Positions 21,069 through 32,132 of a DNA stretch of 64,000 nt are shown here, piece after piece. Every line of letters starts with the position of its first letter. Position 1 is the first letter of the stretch. Source of the DNA: Cotesia glomerata (Eukaryota > Arthropoda > Insecta > Hymenoptera > Braconidae). The stretch spans positions 15,226,882 through 15,290,881 of the forward strand of contig NC_058158.1 in the NCBI RefSeq assembly GCF_020080835.1, written 5' to 3'. Both the position numbers and the translations under genes were made by a program. Under the pieces are notes generated by a model. That model saw only the letters and a program-made list of their open reading frames with translations. It did no database searches and was not told the origin of the DNA.

Positions 21069-22849
21069 CCCGAGTCGAAATTCTAGTTCTGTTTTAGCGG
21101 TAAAAGTGTCCCGAGTCGAAATTCGAGTTCTGTTTTAGCGGTAGAAGTGTCCAAGCCCTTTGAAGGCTGATTTGCCGCCTGAGAATGCGTCTGTTTTGAT
21201 GGTAGAAGACGGTGCAGGTGAAAAATACCGCAAAAACAGACGTACTTGGTTCTGTTTTGACCGTAAAAAATATCCGAAGAACTATTATTATTATTATTAT
21301 TTATTTTTTTTAAATTTTATTTTCATTTTTATTTTATAAACATTTGTTTATAAGAAAATGTATCATTGACCGTGTAGTAATTTAAATAAATAAAATAAAC
21401 TGATAAACAAATCAAATTAAAAATATAAAAATTATTTTGAGTAGTCCGATAATTACGCTATAAAATTGTCGTGAATCATAAAAGTCGTAATTTCAATAGT
21501 TTAAAAGATATAATCATTTAATGATTCAAGTAATGCATTTTTTTATAAACAAATATGTATAAAAATTGAACCATAATAGATATCGAGCATATAAAAAATT
21601 TATAATATAAATTAATAAATTGTTTAAAAGATCGTCTTGAATGTAAAAGACCGTATCATCAATAGCTTAGAAGTTATAACAATACATAAGTTAATGAAAT
21701 AGTTGATCGCTTCAACTTTGATGGGATAAAGTATTTTAAATTTCAGTAAAAAATAAAGAAAAATTTTTTTTTTTTAACTCTGATGCACATGGCTGAACTT
21801 GTGATTTTTTAAAGCTACGGAAAAAAATAAAATGAAAATAGAAATTTGTTTATAAGAAATTGTTTATAAAATAAACAATAAAAAATTCAAGTAAAAACAA
21901 AATTCTTTCATAATTATTTTTAGAATTGTAATTGATGATTAAAAAAAAAATGATTTCTTAATAAATAATTTAAATGGTTGATAAATGAAAAAAACAATTA
22001 TAAAATTTTTTTAAGAAATTTTTTTTTTTTTAATCATTATTCTACTAAGACAATGAAATGACGAAAAAAAAAATTTTCAAAAATATTCAACTTTTCTATT
22101 TGTTTATAACAAATTTTTAAACAATTAATATTAAAAATTCATTAGCCAAGCTACTAAATGCAATATGTTAATACAAAAACAACCGGAATCAAAGATTTCG
22201 GAAAAAAATTTTTTTTATAGACACATTTTTTTAATTTTTATGAGAGATTTTGTGAAAACTCAAGTCTATGAAAAATTTGTTAAATAACAATTAAATAACT
22301 TAAACAAAAATCAAGGTAAAAATTTTTTTTGCGGGGCTATATTCCTTCAAGTGTCTAGACGACACTATAATTTAATCAGATTTTTAAATTAATATTGAAT
22401 GTTATGAAAAAATTATTTTGTGTTGCATACTTTGCTTGGTGGCGACGCCTAGGCCCTGAAACGGCCGCGCGAAGCCCAAATTTCAACGTTAAATTAAAAT
22501 TATAAATAATGGAGCTACAACTCCGGGAGTTGAGACTTATTTTACTAAAATTTTCTACTCTTTTAGGATCTTTTTTCAAATTTCAGATAACTTCAATATT
22601 TTTGAAGTAATAGCTACAAAATAAAGACTCCCTTTTTTTCTCTTCGTTTTTTGTTTATAACAAATAAAATTTTTAATGGCGGATAAATTAAAAAATACCA
22701 CTTTCTCAGAATTAAATTCTGAATCCAACGCACCAATCGCCATATTTTTAAGAGCATTGTAACGATTTTTCGTAGAAAACTCACTTCTCGACTAGACTGT
22801 ATAGTTTATATGAACTCACTCAAGTCTTTGGATGGAAGTCGGTTGCGTA

Positions 22850-22915
22850 GTATTGCGGATAGTGTATAAGACTGGCGAGCGTTAGGACTAGGTTCGGAAC
22901 CCGGGCGTCGCGGTT
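22850..22915 (+). other. tRNA-like 3' half, possible SINE remnant
   Basis: GGTTCGGAACCCG near 22892 resembles a pol III B box, followed by a T-rich run. The upstream half does not fold into a clear D arm. It lies inside the 21069-23484 element. Confidence 0.25.
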
Positions 22916-23224
22916 TTTCGATTATTATTTATATCTAAGGGATTCTTAAGTTAGTTAATTAAGATATGGTCGACGAGTACTTACAATAACTATCACGAAT
23001 GCTGCCTTCATGACTCTCAACAACATAAGAAAAAAAAAAGCTCCACGTCAGTACAATTTTTTGTATTGGAGTCACATTTAATCGTCGCCTTATATATTAA
23101 TAATTTAATAATAATTATAATTATCTTAATAATAATGTTCAGGTTCTCTATTCGTTTAGTTATTTATTTATTTATAGAAAATATCAAGTATTATTATTAT
23201 TTCATTAAAAATAAAAAAAAAAAA

Positions 23225-23265
23225 AGGATCCGAGTGGGATTCGATCCCAAATCGCTAGCCATTTT
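23225..23265 (-). other. tRNA-like T arm, possible SINE remnant
   Basis: On the minus strand TGGGATCGAATCCCA forms a perfect T-arm-type hairpin, followed by GGATCC and a T run that could end pol III transcription. No D or anticodon arm can be built upstream. Confidence 0.3.
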
Positions 23266-23889
23266 TAAATATTACCATTATTATTATGGTCAGCATTATA
23301 ATTATTTAACGTCTGGTTTAATGGTAAACACGTCAGAATGGGAAAAAACTCCACAAATTACCGTTAAACCAGACGTACGCTCATAAAGCACTCAATGATG
23401 TAACGTCTGGTTTGATGGTAAAATTATCTGAAAGTTAAGTTGGAAAAAAGTGCCGTCAAAACAGAACTCAAATTCCGACTCGGGTAGTAAGTATAGAATT
23501 CTATTCACACTGATGATTGAATTGTCATTTCTGCATTCATAATAATGAATTTATCTTATTGTCATATTAAATTTCACACTTTTTGGCATTCATTTTTGCG
23601 ATTTTTAGTAAATTCTGTCGTCATATCCTTAGAATATTGAAAAAGTTTAGAATTTTATTTTTGTTAAATAGACAAGTTAAAATATGACATCGGTACAGAA
23701 GATGTTATAATTAAAGATATCCTGGACGAAAAAAAAAAATACTCTACTACCCTTCATCGAAGATCATCTACAGGTAAAAATATTGTACAGTTTTTTAATA
23801 ATGGAAAAAATTATTGCTAAGTTGTGCTTTGTTTCTCTCACTGAGTAAACAATTTCCATATTTTAATATTACCTACATTTCATTTTTAC

Positions 23890-24745
23890 AGAATCGAACT
23901 CCAAGAGATGACTATCATGAACTTTTGACGTTAAGCTACATTTTTTTAGGAGGTGTACCAAACAAAGGTATAAAATTTAGAGCTCCTGGTGCTATGCACC
24001 ATGCTCGTTGGCTATCGAAAGCTATCTATAGTTGAAAAATATATATGTTCAGAGAACAATTTCACGTCAACCCTTCAGAATTGTTAGCTTTACGAGAAGT
24101 TTGCTTATTTATTGTTTTTTTTTTTTTTATGTTGAAGCATGGTTCGTAGCAACAAGTGCTATTGAAGCTTTGTATCATGACTTAAAACTATTTCAAAATT
24201 TATTAGAGTATAAAAAAGATCACCCAAAAGTTGCAGAAGCTGCTTTAGAGAAACTTTCCAAGCATTTGTGGTACTTAAACGAGAATCTTACAGGCTTGGC
24301 GCTTTTTGATCAAAAACTATCCCGAGAAGAAAAATTAAAAATAGTTGATTCTATTAAAAACAAAAAATCGAGCAATAGCCTCGATTTATTTTAGACAGGA
24401 AAAAGCTTGAAATAATGTCGTCTAAAAGTATAAGTGATTTTGTGACTCAAGAATCTCTCACTATTTTTAATAGGTTTAATTTGACGTTTAAATTTCTAGA
24501 CATCGACCCAATTTGTGGAAAACAGATCAAGAATACATTACTTGTTGCGAAACTTTCAAAAAACTACGTGTTGTTAATGATATTGCCGAACGATGTGTTG
24601 CACTCATTGAAAAATTTAACGAGTTTTGTACATATGATGAAGATCAGAAACAATATTTATTATGAATGATTCCACAATGTAGAAAAGACTTTCCAACGTG
24701 CGCCAAAAAACTATATTCAGCTTTAAAATCTTGATGTGTTTTCAA
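23890..24745 (+). pseudogene. Decayed copy of a multicopy arthropod gene of unknown function
   Basis: Successive frames give NRTPRDDYHELLTLSYIFLG, a region ending GAMHHARWLSKAIYS, KIYMFREQFHVNPSELLALR, YLNENLTGLALFDQKLSREEK, and near 24560-24690 NDIAERCVALIEKF and DEDQKQYLL. These blocks, in this order, recall a family seen in many copies in arthropod genomes, probably carried by a transposon, for which I know no function. At least three frame changes and several stops show decay. The flanks 23485-23890 and 24746-25180 are AT-rich with nothing recognised. Confidence 0.55.
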
Positions 24746-25180
24746 TAACATTAGTAATTATTTGAAATTTATTAACTTGTTTTTTATAACTATTTAGATG
24801 TTTATCACATTTCAAGCATTTTACATAATAACGTAACCTTCTGTATATTTTGATTAAATTTTTGTTGCTTTTTTATGAATTCATGTGTTGTTTTTGTATT
24901 CATTATAAGTAAAAAATCATTCTAATTTTAAAAAAGTTCTCAGTGTAAGGAAATATAATGGTAATAAATAAAAAAAATGAATCTAAATAACATTATGAGC
25001 TAGTATTTATTAATTTCTTACGTTTTCCGGTATAAAAACAACTTTAAATTCATTAAATATTGGTTGGATAACTTTTTTATGTATAAGTCCTTTTTTTCTT
25101 CCTACTTTTGGCAGTTTGCTCAAAAAATTAAAAGAAAAAAAAAATTTTGCAGAAATGAACCACCCTAATATATATATATA

Positions 25181-26390
25181 CTAGCTGACCCGGCAAACGT
25201 TGTTTTGCCATGTGAATAATTTCTAGAGAATTTCTAGTGTAGAAAAAAAATTACTAACTTATTGGAAGTGTATAAGGATGTGGAATATGAGTGAAAAAGG
25301 CCTGGAGCGCTGTGAACGATGAGGGAATGTTGTTTAAAAATAACAAAACACCAAACATTAATTGTTTTAATTTATTAAAAGTAATAATTATTTATATAAT
25401 TAATTAATTACATAATATTAATCTCTTAATGCTGCAGCGTGAACAATATTTTTTGTTAGCCCGTCTTTAGCTAATACAAACAAACTTGATGGTTTACCCA
25501 CTCGAGAGCATGTAACGTATAATTGTCCGTGTGAAAAACATGGTGTGCTCAAATCTAAGCCACAAACAGACATTGTTTGGCCTTGGGATTTATTAATAGT
25601 CATTGTAAATGCCAATCTAATCGGAAATTGAATACGCTTAAATTGAATTGGCACATCTGTGGGTATAATAGGTATTCGTGGTATCAATATATTTTCACCT
25701 CGAAACTTGCCGTTTAAAATGGTGCCTTCGATAACGTTTTTCATTAATTTTATAATGACTAATCGCGTACAGTTGCATAGCCGTGGCGGGTTCAAATTAC
25801 GAAGCAAAATAATTGAAGATTTAACCTTCAATTGTAAGTTATGTGGTGGCATGCCTGGCAAATCTAGTGAGTTCAAAAACTCTGTTGGAAAATTTACAGC
25901 TTCAGTGTCATCGCAAACTGTATCAATAGATTTATTTGATACCAAGTCCCCTGGCAATAACTGTTGTATCTTCAGATTTAAAATGTCAACGTCCACATTT
26001 TTTGCAGCTAACATTGCTCTTTCTGCAAGCCACTCGAGATTTATGTAATTCGTGTGTACATCGGGAAATATTTGTTCAATGAGAGCATCTTGCGAATCAA
26101 TGATTTTGCAGAAATCATTCGCTAATTTTATGTATCCAGTTTCAGCTATAGTGACTTTTCCATCGCCGATATCTAAGAGTTGTTTTGAGAATGTTTCAGC
26201 GGATGGATCTTGAAGCATTTGAACGCATATTTACGCATATTTACTTTCAGCTGTACTATTTCAACATTACGCCACAATGTCGATGATTTTAAGCAGGCGT
26301 TGATTTCATCAGCGTATGTTGAACGTGGAATGACGGGAAGTGTTTGTCTGAAGTCACCTGAAAGGACTAACAGCGTGCCACCAAATAGTT

Positions 26391-26427
<37 letters not shown>
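25181..26427 (-). mobile_element. Helitron, 3' part, truncated
   Basis: The minus-strand 3' end is ...GCCGGGTCAGCTAG followed by T: CTAG at 25181-25184, with a GGCAAAACAACGTTTGCC hairpin 11 bases inside, the classical Helitron terminus. The helicase C-terminus lies just upstream on that strand. The element is cut at a (TA)n tract where the LTR element was inserted. Its first 300 bases are nearly identical to 57665-57974. Confidence 0.9.
25418..26393 (-). pseudogene. Helitron Rep/Helicase, Pif1-like helicase C-terminal fragment
   Basis: The frame 26218-25418 (266 residues) holds the end of a Pif1-type helicase: FPIRLAFTMTINKSQGQT is the late helicase motif, and LYVTCSRVGK is motif VI. The bases 26220-26393 encode the preceding part in another frame, GGTLLVLSGDFRQTLPVIPR, and therefore a frameshift lies near 26220. 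The Rep (HUH) domain and the helicase Walker A are not present; the gene stops at the (TA)n tract. The protein would unwind DNA during rolling-circle transposition. The fragment ends close to the Helitron 3' hairpin, as usual. Confidence 0.88.
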
Positions 26428-26430
<3 letters not shown>

Positions 26431-28500
26431 GATGCCTTTTCCGGCACTGGCGTCGACAGGGCCGGATCAGGTCACCCAAAAAAATTGGCTTACCTGGTTC
26501 GTAGATTTGGTTGGGCGCCAGGAACTCAATGTTCCACAGGTCGATCTCGCGATGGATCCTCGTGGGCGGCGGGTCGGTGTTGAAGAGATTCAAAAATCGA
26601 ATCACGGCAATCGACGAACAAAGAAATCGAAATGGGACGATAGGATCGGTTAATCAGAGCAACAACAATTAAAAAAAAATAATTGAGGCGTGCAATTCTA
26701 ATCCAACAACGGTTTATTCAACAACAAATATATACTGTCGGCAATGTCGCATTAATAACAAAAATTATTTAACGCAAAAATAATTCTAACGCAAGACTAG
26801 TGCTAACGCAATGATTCGACATTTCAAAATAAACCAAATTCTAGAAAGAAATTCGAGTAACCAAAAATAAAAATTACAAAGCCCTTTCTTTCAAACAAAA
26901 TAAATAAAATGTCGGTTCGCCAAAATGCTTCAACAAATTTCGAAACGAATAAATAATTCAACTCGCAAGATTTATTCAAAATTTCAAAACAAATAATTAA
27001 TTCAATTCGCAGAATTTATTCGAATTGTCAAAACAAATACTTAATTCAATTCGCAAAATTTATTCAAATAATTTTTTTAAAGGAAATAATTATTCCAATC
27101 GCAAAATTTTATTAAAAATTTCAATCGCAAAATTTTATCAAAAATTTCAATTGCCAAATTTAATAACAAAATCTCAATCGCAAATCTTTATCAAAAATCA
27201 CAACAGCAAAATTTATCTACGAAGTCTTCTCTCTTTTTTTTTCTATTAAAAAAAAATATAATAATTTCAATCGCAAAATTCAACCAATAATTTCAATCGC
27301 AAAAACCTAATAAAGATCTCAAAATTATCCAAAAGAATTCAAATCGTCAAATGGTTCAACAATGACAAAAAAAAAACAAATTATGTGAAGTATTCGAATT
27401 CGTCAACTTATTTTACAAAGCACTTTACTAAGCCGCTTTGTCGGGTATTTGAAGCTCGAGGTAGGTAAACAGTACTTATAATCCCGACCAAAAATTCCAC
27501 ACACACAAACACGTGACTCAACGGTACCGTGCCGCAGAGTGTCGTCACTAAGCTTCAAAAATACCGCACGGAATTTCTTTAATTCCGTGCAACTCGAATT
27601 ATAAACAAATTATTTTAACACGACGAAATTCGCGGTGATGACACCCTGGGGCTAATAAAGACAGCGACCAGACTTACCCTGCAGCTACCGTAGACGTCTC
27701 GGGCGATGCTGACCAAGTAGACGAAGTTGGCGGCAAAACTGACGGAAGAGCGTCGATATCTCGGCGATGGCGTGTCCGGGGTCGTAGTGTCCAAAACAAT
27801 TCAGCGAAATATTTCACAATAATGTACACAATCGTACTCACGTCAGCGACAAATTTAAAAAAAACTCAACAGCAAAAATAATCAAAATAGAACGGCACGA
27901 TGCCACAGTCACGGCGTCCAGATCAGAATTCATTGCTAATATCGCTGCCTCCTCGGCAACCCATGCTCTTTTTTTTTTCGGTTCGTTCCAAAAACTCGCA
28001 TCCAATCAGCTCACAGCTTCTTCTAGCCGGCCGTTGTATTCCGGAATGCGTCCAGTATTCCGTTGCGATCGATGATTGGTCGATACTTCGATTAGTGATC
28101 AGCCTCGTGTTCAGATGGTGCCTCGCATACTTGTTGTTGGTCGCTCTCCGTCGTCATTGGTCCGTTCAAATTTTCTCGTCGTTCTATCCTCGCGGCCAGA
28201 TGTCACGTTGATCGTCGATGGCTCGTAGAAATTCGCGGGTCGTCTGATCGCTATAGTCTAGTCTCACTCACTCATGCATTCAACAATAGTTCACACTCAT
28301 TCCGGTATTCTTTTTATTTGAATTTTTAATTTAAATTCGGCGCGTTTTCTTTTACTAATTTTACCTCGAGCTTGTCATTCTGATCGGGAGGCTGCTTGGG
28401 GCGACACAGGCGCGTCGAATCTCTGCTTTTCCTCAGCTTAGCCAACCTAATAATTTTAAAACTCGGAATTTCAAATTTTAGAAAATTTTCTCATGTCACA
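26428..28500 (-). repeat. 3' LTR (2,073 bp)
   Basis: TG...CA ends with a 5-bp inverted TGTGA/TCACA. Contains an internal degenerate repeat (AATTCAATTCGCARAATTTA) at about 26980-27320. Differs from the other LTR by a few substitutions and homopolymer indels, for example near 27335 and 27365-27390. Confidence 0.95.
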
Positions 28501-28514
28501 ACACCCTCCCCCAG
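28501..28514 (-). promoter_or_regulatory. Polypurine tract before 3' LTR
   Basis: On the minus strand CTGGGGGAGGGTGT lies directly next to the LTR, the place and composition expected for plus-strand priming. Confidence 0.7.
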
Positions 28515-29279
28515 ACGTCGACTGGGAGCCACAAGGGTCGCTTAATCGGTACCATTGGTCCCACCACCTGAGGTAAAGGTTAGGTTGCAACAAATAAGGA
28601 TCGAAATTATACAATAACGAACAAATTTATTATCAAAATACAATATAGTTACTCCGCTCTGCGGCACGTTCACTTAAATTACTAATAGCAAGTCGCGGCA
28701 GCGACTATCGAGCACAAAAGAACGCAACGGCGTAATAATAATAAAAAAAAACTCAGTACTTGCCCCCTTCTTGGGCGGCTGAGATCAGGCGTCGCTCGGC
28801 GACGGTAAAACGCAACGGCGTATATCAAAAAACTAAATAAAAAAAAATGACACAAAAACAAACGAAAATAAACATCTTCGGCCGACGTATCAGCTACCAA
28901 CGCCTATTCGGCAATGGCTAGTGGCGTAGTGGCTAGTGGCGTCCGTGACGGAAATCGCCGACTCGAGGCGGCAAACCAATTATGGTGGGCTTACATCGAG
29001 AGCATTCCTCGAAGTAGAACTCTCGTTGGCTGCAGTGAGCACAGAGGCGAGCTGGGCGTCCAGCCTGGCTTCGTAGTTGGACCTCCTGCAATGGGTACAA
29101 TCACACACATAGAACATGCCCGATAATACAAATACAGGGAGTCCTCGAGCTTCAATTTCAATCGTCTGATTCGGCGGCGTTTACAGGTGCACGTACGAGT
29201 CGCAACGCTTTAACATGTTGGCGACCAGTTGGTCGACCATTTTGGTCAATTAATTCGTAAACGACAGGTGATTACATTA

Positions 29280-29420
29280 GCCACAGTACACGTCTCTTCG
29301 GAATATTTACGCGCGAGTTTTGACGAGAAACGATCGGCACCTCGGGACACACGTTTTGTTTTACTCGGCCTACATCTCCGACGGCGAAGCGCTCATCTCG
29401 ATGATGACGATTATAATAGC
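29280..29420 (-). pseudogene. Gypsy integrase C-terminal remnant
   Basis: The last part of the minus-strand frame 29817-29272 reads SFERQARYYNRHHRDERFAV then GDVGRVKQNV. This is the end of a gypsy-type integrase ('...QAKYYNxRRRDxxFxVGDxV'). It is joined directly to the arginine/proline-rich minisatellite upstream, with no catalytic core. It is evidence that a complete pol once lay between gag and the 3' LTR and was removed. Confidence 0.75.
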
Positions 29421-29464
29421 GGGCTTGGCGTTCGAAACTTTGTTCCAAATTATCGGTTACCAGG

Positions 29465-29960
29465 TCGTAAAGTTGGGTCGAAAGGTTCGATTTCGGGTCG
29501 GTTCGCTTCGGTTCGGATTCAGTTCGGGTCGAAAGGTTCGAAATTCGGGTCGGTTCGGGTTCGATTCGGTTCGGATTCGAGTTCGATTCAGTTCGGGTTC
29601 GTTTTGGGTCGAAAGGTTCGAAATTCGGGTCGGTTCGGTTCGGGTTCGGGTTCGATTCGGTTCGGGTTCGTTTCGGGTCAGTTCGGGTTCGATTCGTCAG
29701 GCGGTGCGCAAATGAAGAGGTGAACAGGCCAATCCTCAGCTTGGTGTTCTTTCGAGCAATAATATGCGTTCTTACACTGCCGACAGCGCCATAGCTGTTC
29801 GGTCGATGCGCATACATTGCATTGATGCATTGATCGAAAAGGGTCGTTCGGTTCGGTTACGGGTCGACAGGTTCGATTCGGGTCAACGGGTTCAAAATTC
29901 GGTTCGGTTACGGGTCGATGTACGTAGGGTTCGGGGTTTTTCGAGTCGGAAATCTGGTTC
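29465..29960. repeat. TTCGG-type minisatellite
   Basis: Tandem, interleaved copies of GGGTTCGATTCGGTTCGG-like units, densest at 29465-29700 and continuing more loosely from 29840 to 29930. All units are multiples of short TTCGG/TTCGA blocks. On the minus strand they translate as Pro/Asn/Arg/Thr-rich repeats. This may be where the pol region was lost. Confidence 0.85.
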
Positions 29961-30262
29961 GTCGGGCCGAAAGGCTCGATATCGATGTCGAAGATGTCCG
30001 GTAGAGGCAAAGCAGCCGCAGCGGCAACCTCTTTAACCGGAATTTCGATCCCAATTTCGACGGAGACCAGCGGTGGATCGTTTACTGCTGTCCCCGGGGA
30101 GCGTTTCCCGGCGACGCAGCCCGACGTTGTTGCCAGCGGGTGCAACCAGGGCACCCCACTGTCGTACAATCTGCTGAACCACAAGTCCAGCAGTAACCGG
30201 TTCGGGGCGGGCTCGGACAGGCTGTTCGTAAGTGACCTGGTTGGCCACAATTGAAACAGCAC
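29678..30262 (-). CDS. MYND zinc-finger ORF inside the LTR element
   Basis: A 194-residue frame overlaps the 3' end of gag by 181 bases in another frame. Residues 148-185 give C-x2-C-x8-C-x2-C-x5-C-x3-H-x7-H-x3-C with YYCSKEHQ and DWPVH, a textbook MYND finger, a protein-protein interaction module of host regulators. Residues 85-145 are acidic and proline-rich and pass into repeat-encoded sequence. The frame stops shortly after the finger. Expression could use a ribosomal frameshift out of gag, or its own Met. Whether it descends from a host gene or was long part of this element cannot be told here. Confidence 0.75.
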   Translation of the reverse strand: MLFQLWPTRSLTNSLSEPAPNRLLLDLWFSRLYDSGVPWLHPLATTSGCVAGKRSPGTAVNDPPLVSVEIGIEIPVKEVAAAAALPLPDIFDIDIEPFGPTNQISDSKNPEPYVHRPVTEPNFEPVDPNRTCRPVTEPNDPFRSMHQCNVCASTEQLWRCRQCKNAYYCSKEHQAEDWPVHLFICAPPDESNPN

Positions 30263-32013
30263 CCTCGTAGAGCAGGGTTGATCGAGAATGGTCGAGGTTG
30301 CCCAGTTCTGTCACGTGGCACGAAAGTGGTCGCCGACGCATTCAAAGCAGCCACAGGCTGCGATGGCGGGGCCTGTGCTACAGGTTGTTGCTGAACAACC
30401 GGCGTTGGAGACTGTTTCCTCGCCTTACGGGACGAACGTGGCGATTTCGGTGGTTTCGACGGTGACGAAGCGTCATCAATGGCCGCCACTTGCGGTTTAG
30501 TCGTCTTAACTGGGACGCGTGACGTATACCGATCCGGTTGATACGCCAGCTCCGGCATTACGCTCTCGTTTGGCGAAACCGGGATACGAGGCTGCATACG
30601 ACGTCGGGGTCGATCAAAGTCGCGAACAAGTCGATAAAGCTCGCCAAACGTCGAAAAATCTTCACGATGTATCACGGCGTGATACTCCGAACGAAGATTG
30701 TTGAACGCGAAGTTCAGTTGGAGGCGTAACGGCAAAGGCTCATTTACCAGTGCCCACATCGCCAGGATGGAGTCCAGGTAATCCAAACCTGACTCCAGAG
30801 GACCCTGGGTACGATTCACGACCTCGCCTAGAAGACGGCATTCGAGGTCGGGTTCGCCAAAACGTTCACGAAGAGCGTTACACAAGACATCGTACGAGTC
30901 AATGGCCCCTTTCATATGGGTCCACCACGTCTTGGCTGCTCCTGTGAGGACTAATGGCATAACAGCCAATACATCGGCGTCATTAAGACCACAGGTCACC
31001 TGGCATTCCTCCAGGCGTCGCAAAAACGGTTCAAGTCTTGACGAGTCTTGTCCCGAGAACTTCAAGTTCCATTTGGACACTCGTTCGTACATGGCAGGCT
31101 GATAATGAGCACTCCCAGTACGCGAAAGACCATTACGACTGTCTGTTTCATGATTGTCTCCCGGGATAGGGGAACATCCAGGTTGATGAGCCTGCTGATT
31201 CACCTGACTCATCGTGGAGTTCGCAGTGGGCGGGAATCGTACATGCGTCGGACTTCGCATGGTTCGTGGGCTCGGAATGGGTCGCGTGCGCCCATGTGGC
31301 AGGCCCGTCGACATGCGGGGTCGCGATTCAGTCAATAAGTACTTCTCAGTACTCGTAGGTGTCGTGTCGATCGATAATATACGGCTTGCCATCGTTGTAA
31401 TCGTCGTGGTGGTCGTCATTGTCGTTGTCGCTGCTCCCGAGCAGTAAGGCGGCAAATCAATACGGTGATGTGCCCCTTTGTCGGCGATTTCACTCGAAAA
31501 TCGCGTAATCGGCTGGTCTTCGAGGGTCCAGATCGTGTCTGGGTCGATATTGCGTTTTAACGCACGTAAGAGTCGGTCGCGCAGTACGTCAGATGACCCG
31601 AGGGGGTTCGCATTGAGGGTTACAAGCATTTCGCTAACCTGTAGCGCATTAAGTGCGTAAACCCATTCGTCCGACTCATTTATGGTTCGATTTGTTGAAA
31701 TTGACCCAGTTTGGTCAACTGTGCGCATCGTCTGCTCCAGAGCGCTTAATTCTCGCGTCTGGCGCTCTAATTCGGTGACTTCGGCCTGAAGTCGAAGTCG
31801 TTCAGCCGTAAGTCGTCGTCGCTCGGTCACAATAGTGTCGGTTTCAGTTCGGGGAGGGCATTGCTTCGAGCTACCCGGAGGTGGCGTTAATGATCGAGCC
31901 GGCGGGATAGGACTCTGTCGGGGTGGTGGATCAGTGGGACCAACATCGTCGTTTGCGCGGTCCCGTCCGTGTATTTGGGTCGGTTCTTCCCCGACTTCGT
32001 CGTCTGAACTCAT
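30082..32013 (-). CDS. gag: Gypsy-type Gag with zinc knuckles
   Basis: An intact 643-residue frame whose Met lies about 97 bases after the primer binding site. Order: acidic/proline-rich N-terminus; coiled coil (RRRLTAERLRLQAEVTELER) near 85-120; a Thr/Met-rich low-complexity run around 200; the capsid-like domain (NLKFSGQDSSRLEPFLRRLE through TWWTHMK and CRLLGEVVNRTQG) at about 320-450; a basic, Ser/Pro-rich linker; a CCHC knuckle CFNCGQPGHLRTAC near 595 and a second Cys cluster CWTCGSADC. It packages the RNA. With no pol left, the element could move only with help from another copy. Confidence 0.9.
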   Translation of the reverse strand: MSSDDEVGEEPTQIHGRDRANDDVGPTDPPPRQSPIPPARSLTPPPGSSKQCPPRTETDTIVTERRRLTAERLRLQAEVTELERQTRELSALEQTMRTVDQTGSISTNRTINESDEWVYALNALQVSEMLVTLNANPLGSSDVLRDRLLRALKRNIDPDTIWTLEDQPITRFSSEIADKGAHHRIDLPPYCSGAATTTMTTTTTITTMASRILSIDTTPTSTEKYLLTESRPRMSTGLPHGRTRPIPSPRTMRSPTHVRFPPTANSTMSQVNQQAHQPGCSPIPGDNHETDSRNGLSRTGSAHYQPAMYERVSKWNLKFSGQDSSRLEPFLRRLEECQVTCGLNDADVLAVMPLVLTGAAKTWWTHMKGAIDSYDVLCNALRERFGEPDLECRLLGEVVNRTQGPLESGLDYLDSILAMWALVNEPLPLRLQLNFAFNNLRSEYHAVIHREDFSTFGELYRLVRDFDRPRRRMQPRIPVSPNESVMPELAYQPDRYTSRVPVKTTKPQVAAIDDASSPSKPPKSPRSSRKARKQSPTPVVQQQPVAQAPPSQPVAALNASATTFVPRDRTGQPRPFSINPALRGCCFNCGQPGHLRTACPSPPRTGYCWTCGSADCTTVGCPGCTRWQQRRAASPGNAPRGQQ

Positions 32014-32109
32014 TTCGACTTATTAATTTAACCGTGACAAACGAGACAGAACAAAAAAATAAAATTTGACTACGCAATTTAGTCGCGACGCGTCGAGATC
32101 TCTTCGTGT

Positions 32110-32127
32110 GCCCCACGTTGGGCGCCA
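32110..32127 (-). promoter_or_regulatory. Primer binding site, tRNA-Lys type
   Basis: On the minus strand TGGCGCCCAACGTGGGGC begins 5 bases inside the 5' LTR. It is complementary to the CCA-tailed 3' end of insect tRNA-Lys(CTT) as I remember it (...GCCCCACGTTGGGCG). This fixes the orientation of the element. Confidence 0.85.
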
Positions 32128-32132
32128 AAATT

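Larger units (their letters stand above)
21069..23484. mobile_element. Non-coding 2.4-kb TIR element with CCCGAGTC ends
   Basis: The left end CCCGAGTCGAAATTC... and the right end ...AATTCCGACTCGGG are inverted repeats over about 35 bases, and both include a CTGTTTT(A/G)xCGG block. Inside the left end the first unit is tandemly duplicated with a 41-bp period (21070, 21111). Variants of the motif TCTGKTTTRAYGGTA recur at 21190 and 21251 and, in both orientations, at 23310, 23360, 23400 and 23455, giving subterminal repeats. The interior is AT-rich with poly-A/T runs and no gene. No target duplication could be seen. Superfamily unknown. Confidence 0.7.

Noticed and set aside
26354..26653. Separate genes at the LTR starts (duplicate ORFs at 26.4 and 32.1 kb)
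   Set aside because: They are the same LTR sequence twice; no coding pattern of their own.
29229..29723. Plus-strand Gly/Ser/Arg-rich ORFs at 29.2-29.7 kb
   Set aside because: Antisense reading of the TTCGG minisatellite; the real element is coded on the minus strand.
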